From Pithys albifrons albifrons (Eukaryota; Chordata; Aves; Passeriformes; Thamnophilidae), in NCBI RefSeq assembly GCF_047495875.1, contig NC_092463.1, positions 23,797,224 to 23,861,223 on the forward strand: 64,000 nt of DNA, in the 5' to 3' direction. Positions 1-13,100 of the stretch are shown here, piece by piece. How positions within the stretch are numbered: the stretch's first letter is position 1; every line of letters begins with the position of its first letter. Under the pieces are notes generated by a model. It had not been told where the DNA came from. It ran no database searches and was given only the letters and a program-made list of their open reading frames with translations. A program made the position numbers and the translations under genes.

Positions 1-42
1 TGATTGCATAGGACCAGTCTGGGGGTTTGCTCAGACACTTAC

Positions 43-83
43 CTGCAGTCTTCATCATTACTCAGATTTATCAAATGGGACTC
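43..83 (-). CDS. IFT43: Possible further IFT43 exon at the window edge
   Basis: On the - strand ttgctag precedes 41 nt that read ESHLINLSNDEDCR in an open frame and end at a strong donor (CTGCAG, then gtaagt). The NLSNDED stretch loosely resembles the SLNGSD segment that precedes the conserved core of human IFT43. The phase does not follow directly from exon 3, so an exon I could not find would have to lie between. The rest of IFT43 is outside the window. Confidence 0.3.
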
Positions 84-2961
84 CTAGCAATGACAGCAGT
101 TCTACTGATGTCCTGAGTCCAAAGTAACCTTTCCATGCTTGGCTTTTGAAAACTTGAATAAAAGAGAGCATTTTGATAGTTCTTGGCAATTTAAATATCT
201 GACACTTGATAATGTTACAGGCACTCAGGATAAAATACTTTATCTCACTTGCACACCATTTTGTGCTAATTGATTTTAAAAATAATTATAGGCTGGAAAA
301 TTTTAAAGGCTCTTCTCATCTTCCTCTCTTGCAAAAGTTTGAGATACCAGCAGTCTGATGGAAATACTTGGCAACATGGTGAGAAGATTTGTAAGTTTAT
401 CTAAGCATGACGAGACCTGGGCAGGTAAGACACTAAGAGAGAGCAGCAAAGGTAGAAAAACAAAAAAAACAGGTTGCAAGCTACATTCTAGTCTAACATA
501 AGGCAAACAGAAACAAAGAAAAAATTTAAGTGATCATTACACATTGATAAGACTCTGAGCTAGAAGTACAGCAGAAAAGTATCCTGCAGGAAAAGCAACA
601 CATATGCAGTGGCAACTGGCTGAATCTGTCAGAAATAAAAGCTAAGACTTCAAACAGAGAGGGAGTAACACATAAATGGCTATAAAATCATTGCACAGGT
701 GTCTGCAGTATCCCATCTGATCCACAATGTCTTTTACTCAACACAGAAAATCTGTTTGCCACTCTGCTCATCCTTCCCAAGTAAAAAAAAAATCAGGATT
801 TTAACATTGTCAGTTATGAAAATCTAATTACTTCTAACAGAACAATTCCCAAGTGTAGACTCAGTTACACTGGCATAAAAGTGCTTAAGCCTACATCAGA
901 TGTATCAACAGAAGCATGTTATTCTAACTACATTTACACTAGTGAAATTGGAGCAAGTTCACTTGATGGACTTCCAAACTGAGTCAAATTGGTTGAAAAG
1001 CTGTGGGGAGATAGAGCCTGAGAAAACAGAAACAACAAAGCTGCAGCAACATTGGTATGACATCAGCCGATGACTCAGACTTTTCACATGAAGGCTTTAC
1101 CCTGGGATATGTCACAAAGACAGCCCTACAGGCCAGCATCTCAGACTTTTTAAAGGGAGACAAGAAGAGAGATCAGCTTCGGGAGAACACACAACTGGAG
1201 GAAAGGAAAGACAGAGGAACCAGTTCTACAAAATCCTTGTACCTCATATGACTGAAGAAAGTCAGAACTTCCCCTTCATAAAATTTATTCAATAAAAACT
1301 CTTAATACAAGTTAAAAAAACACTGTCAGTCATGACATGGTATCATATGCATGACTGAGCAAGGGACACATCTTGATCTCATGTCCCATTGTGCAGTTTC
1401 ACAGGCAGAAAGGTCTGCAACCCTACATCTTCTGTTCAGCTTCGTCAGGTGAATGGCATCGAACACCACAGAAGCATTTACTCTGAACACCTACACTCTC
1501 TGTAAACCATGCAGTTTGGATGCTGGGGAAGCACCACTGATAGCAACTGCTGCAAATCTATGGGATAAAGCTAACATCAATGGAAAACATGGTAAAGTAG
1601 CCCGTGGCACACTGCTGTTATATTAGGAACCTGGATGCTATCCTTCAGGGCACATTAGACACAGCCCTGAATATGTATTACCTCCAATCCAGTCATCTGC
1701 CTGGCCAACAGTTACATAACTTATTTTTCACAATCAAATTCAACCTTGTTCTCTGCTGTCACATTTCCATAAAGCTTCTGTTTGGCACTAGAGAGATCCA
1801 GGATCATTGGTGCACATTTTAATACCCTAAGGTGGATGCATCTTTGCAATGGCAATTTCTAGCTGCAGCCAGCCTATGAAAAATAACCATTATCAGGGTT
1901 AAACTGGAGAGGCACAGGAGTTCAGGCTGAGATCTTTATTCCTTTGCTTCATTCCTGTCTCCAGATTGATTATTTTTTAGCAACAAAGAGTGACCATTTT
2001 CCCAGAAAAGTACTGTTTCCCAGAAAGACTACCATAGAATACAGACCATCTTTCTCACCTCCCAAGGAATACTGACTGTGTAACAGGTTTCTGGATGTCC
2101 TCATCTATTCTCAGAGTTCCAAAACAAAAAACAGATAACTTTTCATAATCCAGAGTGCCTCCAAAGTATATGTTAAGACATATATACTCATTAAAGGCCT
2201 TTAAGTACACAAGCAATCTCACACCACTCCATAGCTGAGCCCTTCAGCTCTATGAATATGAACTAAAACATCAGTATAACTTCAAAGCTTGGAAAATAAC
2301 AAATAGTTTGAAAGCAAGTAATCTCCTCCCAGTCTGAACTGTCCTTCATACCTATTCTATTGCCTGTAATATTCCAGATATTTCCTTTGCCTTAGGTGTC
2401 CTTCATAAGCATCAAGCTTCTCAACATACACTCTACAATTTGTATACTTTTTTTCTCCCATCTCTTCTTGATGACCATTTCTATCCATCTCCATTATCCC
2501 ATAACCCTATACACACAAAAACATTGACAAATTTCACCTTTACTGTCAGGGCTGATCACTAAATCCTGACGTGTTCATTGTACTCTTTGTCAGTGGGGTG
2601 CTGTCATGTGTCACTCTCCTGGAAAGGATGGAACCAGCCAAAACCCCCCAGCTCAGCTCCTGCATTTAACATGCTTATTATGTTCCTGACTCCTCCCAGG
2701 CACTGTACCAGCTAAGGAATACACTGCCTATGGCAACCACTGACATGTACACAGTTCTGAGCCTCACCAAGTCAATCAGCCATGGAGCCAAGCAAGAGGG
2801 AGAATTCAAACGGCTTGAAGGAGCTACGTTGATATTGGAGACAGAGGCCATGTAAAAGACCCAGAAAAACTGCTGGTGTCTCTGACAGCAAAGTCCAGAT
2901 AATGATGTTCACTTGATCCACGCCTAAGCCACTCTGAATAAGGAAAGAGGTGAGGACTCAC
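84..2961 (-). other. IFT43: IFT43 intronic sequence, left end
   Basis: AT-rich sequence downstream of exon 3. Searching for the conserved IFT43 motif with two isoleucines and DLEEVQEED gave nothing, so those exons must be left of the window. Confidence 0.55.
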
Positions 2962-3029
2962 TTGCTAGATGCCAGTACAGGATCATCTGCCCAGCCTCCT
3001 TGCCGGCGCGGGGGTTTAGGTGGTGGACC
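2962..3029 (-). CDS. IFT43: IFT43 coding exon 3
   Basis: Acceptor tctttattaaag, donor gtgagt. The 68 nt encode GPPPKPPRRQGGWADDPVLASSK, split here as GPPPKPPRR then QGGWADDPVLASS, leaving phase 2. The core RQGGWADDPVLAS aligns with human RQGGWAGDSVKAS. The preceding KPP proline-rich run differs from the human residues. Intron 2, between this exon and exon 2, is 15.4 kb. Confidence 0.85.
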
Positions 3030-6000
3030 CTTTAATAAAGACAAGAGACACATTACACAGAGCTCATGTCAAAGCAAAGTCAAGACAACTGAGACAGCAG
3101 GTTCACTCATGCTAATGTAATACTTGACCAAATAATAAATGGAGAAATAGTGTTTAAAATCCTGTTTACTCATAAAATGAAAGGAAGACATCTATTACAG
3201 GCTGGGTTTTTAAGCATCTCTGTAAGCAAAAGATACATCACCCTAATCAGTATCTTGACAAATTTCAGGTCTGTGTGCCTTTGATTTGTCCAGGACACAC
3301 AGTACAGCAGCAAACATCCACAGAGGATGAGCTCTCTTGGCAAAATAGGGTTCACAGGGAACTTGTTCATTACTGTTGCCCACCTATCAGTGGGAGGTGT
3401 TATATCTTTCCTAGGGTACAAGACAGCATGCTTTAGACATGTTGTTTTAGATCAGGAATTGTTCCTAAAAAGTCTGCTTCTGTCCACTGCCTGGAATAGG
3501 AGGATAGATGCCACATTCAGATACAGTGAGACCTATCACATACTTCCAAAGTTAGTTGGGATGAATCTCATCACTGCCACCACTGAAATCTAGATAAGGG
3601 GAAGTTCATCTGGAGCTTAAAGACACTCCCTGGTATTTTCTTGCATTGTCTTGTGTGGCACTGTGCCGCACGGCAAGAGAAAATGGGAATTCAGCTTGGG
3701 ACTTACTATGGGAATTTTCAAATGGGGCCATGAATTCCTGCCATGTGGGACCTGCCCGCTGCCCTTACAGTTTTAGACTCAGTTCCCCGACCCTGAGACA
3801 CCTCATACAGGAGTGACTTCAGTGTTCTGCATGACAGGCAGTGGTGAAAGCAGAGGAAAGGTGACCCCAGTTTAAATAGCCCCCAACTGACAGTGCTCAG
3901 TGAGGGAAAAGAGATTATAGGGACTGGTGAAGGGACCATCATGAGAAAAGGTGATTGGGTAAAAGATGTCCCAGAACAGGGAAAAAATGGTAACTGCAAA
4001 GGAACGGTGGGGGACAGATGGCTCTTACAGCTTTTATTGAGACAGTGAGTGAGCAGGATGACTCCTGAGGATTTTTGACTTCAGAGAGGACCCTACGTGT
4101 GTGGTGGGGTCAACCCTGAGTCAAAGCTAAATCACCTCTTGCCACAGATGAGGAAGGGGTTGAGTTAGTCCCTGATGGTAGGGGTCTCTCATGTTTATTT
4201 CTGGAAGTAGAAGCACTGTTTGTGAGTGTGGGAAATTAAGAGACCCTGCCAGGGGCAGCCACTGCCTGCTGCAGGGAGGGAGCATGACCCTGCATAGCTC
4301 CCTGATAGGAGCAAAAATAGTCATCCTCCAAAAATAAACAGGGAGCAGGAATGAGGCAGGAGCTGCAGTCCCAAAATACCAACTTTCTTCGGCAAAGGGA
4401 GCACAGGAGGGCAGAGGGAGCGTGAAATGCAGGAAACAGCCTCCTTATATGGGCTCATCCGTAGGGGACAGAGCTCAGTCGACTGGAATGACCATGTCAC
4501 AGAATGTGAAGCCTTCAGGGGCCCAAGTGAATGGAGTTTTCTGATCTTTAAATGATTCCCCCAGATTCTTAAGATGCCAAACCAGAGAAGAGACTACAGT
4601 GCCAAAAAAGGAGCATTTTGAATTCAGTTGATCTAGACACACCCAGAGCCCATGAAAAAAGGGGAAAACACACCACATATGGGTGTGCAATCCCACATAA
4701 ACATCCCTATTCCCATTACACACACCCCTCCCTCAAAAACACACAGTCCTCCCATGCAGATCCTTACCATGCAAAGAACCCTCTCCCCTCACACTATGCC
4801 TTTGATAGTCAGCAAGCCATGATTCCAACACACAGCCTCACAACTCCTTGCAAAGGTGCATGGAGATACACAAATGGCACCAAAGAACCCGGGCCATAAG
4901 GCTGAGGGAAAACACAGCATCTCCAGGGCATTCCAATGCACCTGCAATTTAATTTCCTCATCATCAAAACTAGCCTGCAAATCAAAGACATCTCAAGTGG
5001 GGCACACCAGATCAGAGGGTGATGAGAATGACTGCCCCAGCCTTTGCATAGGGCATGACTCCATGGCATCCAGGCGTTTGATTCCAATGTCTTGCCAACA
5101 TTATAATGTGTTCCCATTGATCATACATACCAGGCAACCCTGAATGTCTCTCAGGCCCTGACAAACACCTCATATATACCTACAGGTCTTTTATTCCTCT
5201 TGCAATAAATCAGATAATTCTTTCTGAATTGCCTACAGGAGCAATGTACTACTAGCAACAGGAAAGGCAATGTCAACTGTCAGCTGAGAATAAATAGCTT
5301 TTCTTTGTTAGTTGCTTGGAAAGTGCTGTAATAAGGTCACATGCCACATGCATTTTGTCAAGTAAATAAACTTACCTTCATATACTTTCACAATTTCCAA
5401 AACCTCAGCATAATTTACAACTGAGAATGCAATGTTGTGCGTTGCCATAATATGGTGAGAGGTAGGGACTTTGCAGCTGCAAGCAAGAGCTTGAGGTAGA
5501 AAGTGGGACGAATGTCAACCCCCAAGGGATCAGAGCAGAAACAGAGGACACTGTTCTTCTGTAATGCAGCAAATGTGCTCCTGAACACACCTTTTGGTGA
5601 AAAAGACTGGGAGTTTTAAATTATCAGAACTTGTTGGCACCTACTTTTATACCTTAGGCAAGATTGTTATGTATGTTCCCAAACCGAAACAATTTGGTGT
5701 TTGAAACACTGAGATCCCACCAGCTCCTGACAACAGTGTTCTCTCTCAGCTCTTGCTGCACAGTCTTTTTCACAGCATTAACTAATCACTTACTTGCTGT
5801 GGTTTGCCTTTCCACTTCTGTTTTGTCAGTTATTTATTTCCAGATTTCCTCTATGTTAGTTCCTGCAGACTGCCCCCTTTTTCCAGGAAAATTGAGGTTT
5901 TTGTTTTATTTTTTTTCTCAGAAATTCAGTTTATCATTTTAGTGATGGCACTTTTCCAGTATTTCTCAGGCCACCTTCCTTACCCACACTTTCATACTAC

Positions 6001-9000
6001 CTCTATAATCAGTGTTTTATCTCTCCCTTTGAAAAATGACTGGCCTGAATTCCATCTCTCCCGCCTTATAGTAGAAACTCTACCTTCTTCTTTATCTGAA
6101 GTCCCTTTCTTATCAGACAGATGCAGAGTTCTAATTTGGCTTCCTCATTAAGGCAGAAATTTCCAGGCTACTTGTCAGATCATGTTTGAAGTTTTGAAGG
6201 TGCCAGCTGGATGTTGCTTCCCTCATGGAAATGACTACCATATATGCCTCTGTATCCCCACAGTCCAAATAAGTTTCTTTTAAGACCTACAATTATGGAC
6301 ATGTTGGGTCCCTCAGATTCTCAGGTAGGTCTGGAAATATGGATTAATTTACCTTCATCAACATGACATCTCCTTTGACACACTGAGGCCTCTGTGCAGG
6401 GATGCAGGGACTCAAATGACATTGACAGCATATAACAGAGGACATGCAATGTTTTATCCCGTAATACATCTCCTAAAATCTGTAGGATCTATGTTTTCCC
6501 AATATACAAACACTGAGAGATTTTATACAGTATGTAGGTGTCTTGTTTTTATCCAATTCTGACCATGGAGGGCAAAGAAAGAAGTATGGCCAGTCTCAAG
6601 CAAGATGCCTGAGGCTCCCCTGACTGAGGAAAAGCAAACCTCAACCTCAAGGTCTGATGAATTAGTTTTGCCTGCTGCCAGTTAAGGAGCTGTAAGTCAA
6701 ATAGCCCCATTGCTTCCAAGCAGCCACATAACAGTTACAATCTATACTATCTGAGAGCATATATGATATCAAAAAGGGTTCAATTCCCAGATCTGTGCAA
6801 GCCTGGCGTTTTGCAAAGAGCAACCTATCTCTGCTAGCTCTCTTTTTCATGTCCACAGATGGTTCAAATAGTGCATCTGATTTTAATGAATACCCTCTAA
6901 GGACTTCTGTATGTTTTAAATACCAAGTAGAAAATACTGGATTTCCATTTCATTCCCAAACTGTCCTCCTTCATGATCACTGTCATTTCTTTACTAGGGA
7001 AAGTGCTATTGAGCCAGGAAAAGTGCTAGGGGGGCTTCAAATATTCTCTGTCATCTACCTCAGCAGATAAAGCAGCAGCTCATATTGTTAAACAGCTATC
7101 AACAATTTCTCCCCTAAAACAGTGGTCAGCTCTCTAGTCAGCTCACATGTGCACCTGCTAGGAAAGCTGTCGCCTTTGCGGCTTTGGCACCTTAACCTGT
7201 TCCAGGAGTTACTGCTCTCCCCTGCGTGAAAACAGTGAATCAGCACATAACAATCTCAATTTCTGAGCAAGGGGTCACCAGGCAGAATCCTCTCACAACC
7301 CCCAGTTACAGAGAAGTCCTCCTCCAACCTTTCTAGGCATGAATATTTCCAAAAGAGTTTGCTACTAGCTTGTGCTACATACTGTCATATTCCCATCCAC
7401 CTCCGCCTCTCCTACTGTTCTTCTGTAGCCTTCAGGTGGGTCCAGGACCATTCAAAGCATGAAATAAATGTGTGAAAAAGGAAGAGCTTTTAATAAATTT
7501 TTTTTATGATATTGTCCCTAAACCACATCAAGGCTGTCAGAGAGGGAGGGTACTACTAGAAAGGCTGGGAAATATGGCTGACTAGAAAAGCTATTTCAGA
7601 AGAGATGTCATCAAAAAGCCACAAGATAAGCTCAGAAAGCTGAAAATAACTGCCCTGCTGGCCATCCACTCGGGGTGCACGGGGCACAGGCAATGCAAGG
7701 CCTTGGGGAGCTCCAGGCCATGCATTGCTGGGGCTCACACTGGGGAAGTTGGCCTAATTAGGGAACAAAAGTTCAGCTGCATTTCTGAGATTCCTCCTGG
7801 AGAATCTGGCCAACTTCCAAATGAGAGGTCCCCAGGAACAGGCTGGGAGTCCAGCATTTCTACAAGTAACCAGAAGACCTCTGGAAAAAAACCCCACGTA
7901 ATCCCTGTATAATGGAAGCAGGTAAAAAACCCAGTGCTTCTCTTAGATGCTGATTTCATTTGGTGCAGGGTATTTATTAGCACAATGCAAGAATCAAAAA
8001 AGATGACAGAAACTCTGGGACATGGAGGGACAAATGTAGCTCAGGACTAACAAGCAAATGGGAGGGCATTCACAATGTGCAACAGCTACAGAAAATTCTG
8101 CCTCAGAGAACTCTCCTATGTTCTCAGAAATTCCAGTTGCTCCAAGAGTCCACCCTACTTCCAGTAGCATGCCTAAGAAGGCAAAACCCTAGCAATGTGT
8201 GGTACACAAAATGCAGCTGGCCCATGGTGAAGGCTCCTCTACAAGCTGAAGATCACAAGGTAGAACAGGATGCTAAAGAAACACATTGCAGTTGGACTGC
8301 AAGGTCTTTGGGACTGGGAAACCTTTGCTCCAGCCCACACCAACACTTTCTAGTTCTTTCTGCAATGCAAACTGTAGATGCAGAAGTGGCTATAAGTGAC
8401 TGCATTACAATTATAATGTCTTAGGTCATAACCTCCCTGAACTAGAGTGGCAGGACAGTGCCTAAACCACTGTGATTATTTCTACACAAGTAAGGTCTCC
8501 CAGTAGCACCCAACTGAGTGCAGCCAGTGCTGGAGTCCTGGTTGCACATTTCTAAGTTTCAGGGAATGTGGGGAAGAACACTTGGGGGGTGGCTGCTGTA
8601 CAGATCCAGACCAGACCAGACAATGGAATGAGAGTTTGGAGCTGAGTGCCAACCACTATGCAAGGGTAAGAACTGGGTCAGGAAAATACCGCTCTGATTA
8701 AAGGCCCTGATCATATCAAGCCCCAGGCCATGTCTACACCACAGGTGCAGACACACCTGCAAGCAGCATTCATGTGAGTCAGCTCAAGTCTGGAAATGGA
8801 CTTTAGGTACTTCTGGTAACCAAGCTGGTACCTCCCCAGGCAGAGTGCAGGTTGCTTCTCACCAGGAGATCTGTGCATCTTTCTGCACTATACTTTAGGA
8901 TGCAAATATGCTCACTTGAACAACCCCACGGAACTGGGTGATCTAGCACTGTGAGAACACAACTGGCTTTATATTTCAGATCCTTAAATTTCTTTGATAG

Positions 9001-10019
9001 TTATTCTTCAAAAAAACTTTAACTGAAAACAACTGCTCCTGATATGTCGACTTAAGCTAAAATAAGCAACCCAGAAGTTTTAAAAGCACTGACAACTAGA
9101 AATACAGAAGGGACTGTTGTCCAGCCTGGAAAGATCAGATCTTCAAATCCCCTTTCCAGTTGTTGCCTTAAAGCCTGTAATCACGTAAACACTGAGTGAT
9201 ACAGAGCCCCAGAGGTCAGCATCCACCTATGCCAGAGGCAGAAATCAAGTGCTGTCCCTGTTTTAGTCCATGAAGGACCTATGGCATGTCTATCAAAGCA
9301 CAAACAGAGAATGAAGTCCCAGCTGAACTCACTGCGACTGGAACAGACATCTTCCCCCTCAAATGTTGTTGCCTTAAGTTACAAAGTTCTTCCCTGGGGC
9401 ATCAAAATTCTTTTGGTTCCATTAGCAAAGCAGAACAGCTTCAGGGGAAAGGACTGAGAGCCTTCTCTGACCCACAGCAGCTCATAGCTTTGTCATCATC
9501 TATAATATTCTCTATGGAGGTGGGAAACACTACTTGATACATCTTTGTCAGAGGAGGAAGAAGAAAATAAAATCAGTGGTTTTGAGCTTAGAAAGGAAAT
9601 GGCAGGTTGAATCTTTAAGTTTATGTATAAAGCATGCTATTTCAACATGGAAATGAACACCTCAATCGCTGGAGGTTCCCAAAGTCAAGGAAAAGCCCTA
9701 CTCCACTTCTGAAGGCTACAGAGCAGGATGGGGATCAGGATCATTCACTGGTAGTGCAGGGACATACCCCCAGAGCTTAGAACGGGGCCAGAACTCCACA
9801 GAGGAAATGAGTTTCAGACACACTGCAGTTCCCAGACACTATTTACCACCCTAATAGATTCGCAGGCCCATCCTGAGACTACCTACATACTATGCAGGCA
9901 CCCAATACAAGCTACGAATTTTGCTATGAGGATAAGGGATGTAAGCCTGTGGATCTGTGTTTAGGGATTACCTATATAGTTCTTCTGCACAAAGCTCTAG
10001 CCCTCCTTTCAGATAGGGA

Positions 10020-10110
10020 CTAAGCAAACTAGTGGAGAGACTTCTCCAAGGTCCCAGAGCAAATCCATGGCAAAGCCAGGAAAAGAACACAGCAAAATTT
10101 TGGCTCACAG
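10020..10110 (-). repeat. Possible old MIR/CORE-type SINE tail
   Basis: CTTCTCCAAGGTCCCAGAGC, then AAATCCATGGCAAAGCCAGG and AAAAGAACACAG, resembles the MIR/Deu-core phrase 'TGCCCAAGGTCACACAGC...GGCAAAGCCAGGAATAGAACCC'. It is short and diverged and could be chance. Confidence 0.35.
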
Positions 10111-13100
10111 CCATGTTTATACTCCTCATGCCTATACTGCCTCTGCAAATTAACTGAAATATTAGGATACACCCTTTATTATGCCATTGATCAGCCTTAC
10201 AGCCTTTGGCTAAATGTCCCAGGCAGCCTTGGAAGGTGCAGCCAAATGAGTGATTCAACTGGCAAAAATTCAGATCCAAGATGAGTGGTTTGCCAGGGGA
10301 CGCAAAACAAGTTTCAGAGCAGGCAAATGGCTGTAGGGCAGGACTTTAGCAGGTACGTTCACATTGAGAGCCCAGATGCAGCTGTTTGTTGGTATTCAGG
10401 CAGCCACAAAGTTATCTGCAGCACAGCAATGGGAAAGGGACCAAATCGAGGAAGAGTTCAGATTGTAACACTCAGCATAGCCCAAAGGGAGTTCAGAGAA
10501 GGGTTATATGAGCCATCAGGGGGATGAAAGGGCCAACTTCGGACAAATGATTCAAGAAGCCAAGTATTTCAGCTTAGCCAGGCAATGACTAAGGGAGGGA
10601 TATACTGCAACAAGATTTGGATCACAAGTTCCACTAACGATTGGTTTGGAACAGACTTAAGATACAATTAACAGAAGTCTGTAGGCATATAGTATTGTAA
10701 ATTACAAGCAGCTTACTGATCAGTCAGATTTCTCAACACTCAGCTAACTATTTTATACCCTTTAAAGGCTTTTAAAAATGGAAAAATACCATAAAGTATG
10801 ACCGTAATGCTTAAGAGCATAAGCCTGAATAAAGGACACAGGAATTATCCAAACAAGAGCTGTTTCAAAGCAGGGATCCCTTCATACTGAGGAAAATCTT
10901 TCCAGGCATCCTTGCATAACATCCCCGAAGCAACAACAATTGCCCATGTGGAAGAGTCACATCAGTTTAGTTATTTTAATGAAATTCAGCAGCCAAGAGC
11001 AAGAAGGTGCCTGTGGCATGTGACCAGTCAGCACTCAACAGCAGACCTTGGGAATCAATGACTTAGGACACTGTATGGAGGTGGAATTAGTTCCAGTGAA
11101 ATGACTGTAAGGACTGGTTCCAGCGAGGAGAGGCAGAGGGAGAGTATATCAATTATCAGGAAAAATTTCTATTAGGCAATCAGTCCCCAGAACTATACCC
11201 ATCAGTGGGAGGTCTCTTTGCCTGATAAATGGAAAAGTGCTCTGGGCATAATCCTGAACCGTCCATCACTGCCAAATAAACCCACTGGATCTTTCTCACA
11301 ATATCATCTCTTGCACTACCAAGAGAAAACTGAGCTAATCTGAATAGTCTTGACTCCTTATGATGAGTAAACCCTTCTGAGGCCAGAACTAATGACATGC
11401 ATGACACAGGTTTCTTTTCTGGGCTTTAAATTTCACAAATGAATCTACTATGCTACCTGTACTGGGGTGGTGCTTTGACAGGAGGAATTAAGACTACAGA
11501 AGAGGGTGCTTTAATGGTCTAACATATACAGAGAGCAACTCAAGGCAGGAAAAATTGGGATACACCAATTCCACAGTTATGAAGAGTGCAACGCTCAAGG
11601 ACTGTAACAGAAGCAGGTAGAAGTTGGCAGTTGTTCTAAACAGCTTCCAATGCTAAATGAACGCTGAGATGCTAAAATCCTTTGCTGCAGGATGAGAAAA
11701 GATATGTGTATTCCTTCTATCTGTATAAGAGGAGCCTGGTAAGAGGCATTATGACATCCTATTGACTACACATACACATTCCAGACTCATAGAAAATACA
11801 AAGGCACATATGCTTGTTACTACTGGCTGGCTTTCTCCTCTGGGGCAACAGCAAGACTTCATCATCCCTGAAGACAAGTTTTCATGTTACAGGAGCAAGT
11901 TATGCCTACTGGATAGCAATCTAGTCTCAGTCAGCTTTTGTATTCTATTAGATAATTGCTGTCTTGACTTTTAAATGAAAATAGAACATCTTTCCAGTGA
12001 CCACATCTACATCTGTGACCTCAGAACAAGATTGCAGCAGCTGATAAAAGTAGCTGTTACAAACATAATTAAAAACCTGTCAGCAACAGGAACCAAAGAT
12101 GCAGGAAAGACTCTGCATCTGAGGCAAACTTTGTCTAATTTTCCACTACTAAACTACCCTCTTAAAGTGGTCTCCAGACACATAATAGTCCTACTAGTCC
12201 CCTTCAGAGAAGCCAGCATCTACCTAGAAAGCTTCTAGTCTTACATGGTCAACCTTTTCCTCAAAGTCTTCATCCTTGAAGGGTAAGGAAGGAAAAAGAG
12301 AGAAGTTAAAAGGAAGCACTATGGAAGCCTGCACAACAGACCTTGAAGAACATTTCTGGCTGTCTTGCAGCACATGCTTAGCAATCTTACTCACTTGAAC
12401 AAAGCAGAAAATTGATCCTACCATTGTAACATTTTATATCCAGTCATTTATGCATATACCAACTCTGATACTTAAAGCAGGAATGTTTGATTGCAATAGC
12501 AGAAAAGTCTGCCAGTAAACAGACCTTGAAAAGCATGCTAAAAAAAAATCAAATATGACCAAGAAGGGAATAGACTTTGTTAATTCTCCCTATAGCATGA
12601 AAAAACAAAAATTATTCAGGTGTGTAGGATACTCGAAGGATTTGTTTGGATAGTCACTGCAGCCATGACAGAGACCAGAAATTATGCTGGACCAGTCATA
12701 CTAGGAGTTAAATACTGTAGTAGGCTGCAGCCTTTTTCAGGAACTATTGCTTCTCGTAACAACCTCAGATCCTCCCCTGGGGGCAGGAGCTGTAGCAGTT
12801 CAAAACACAGGCATAGCTGACAACAGTGTTAATTTCAGAGAAGATTTTTAGCTAACGCTGTAGTAAAAGGGAGTAGCTTGGTTGTGGGGTAGATGCACCC
12901 CAGCCTGGTAATCAGCATGAAAGCTGCGAAACAGTTGAGAACCTTTTAGATGAGCAGACCATCAGCACTGCCAGTGGCAACAACCACTGTTAGACACCAG
13001 ATGCAAGGAGGCAGGAACTCGGTAATCTCTATGCTATTCTAGAAATCACAGCGTTCAGAATCACTCAGGGAGAGAATCTAGGGTATCCTACATCGACCTA

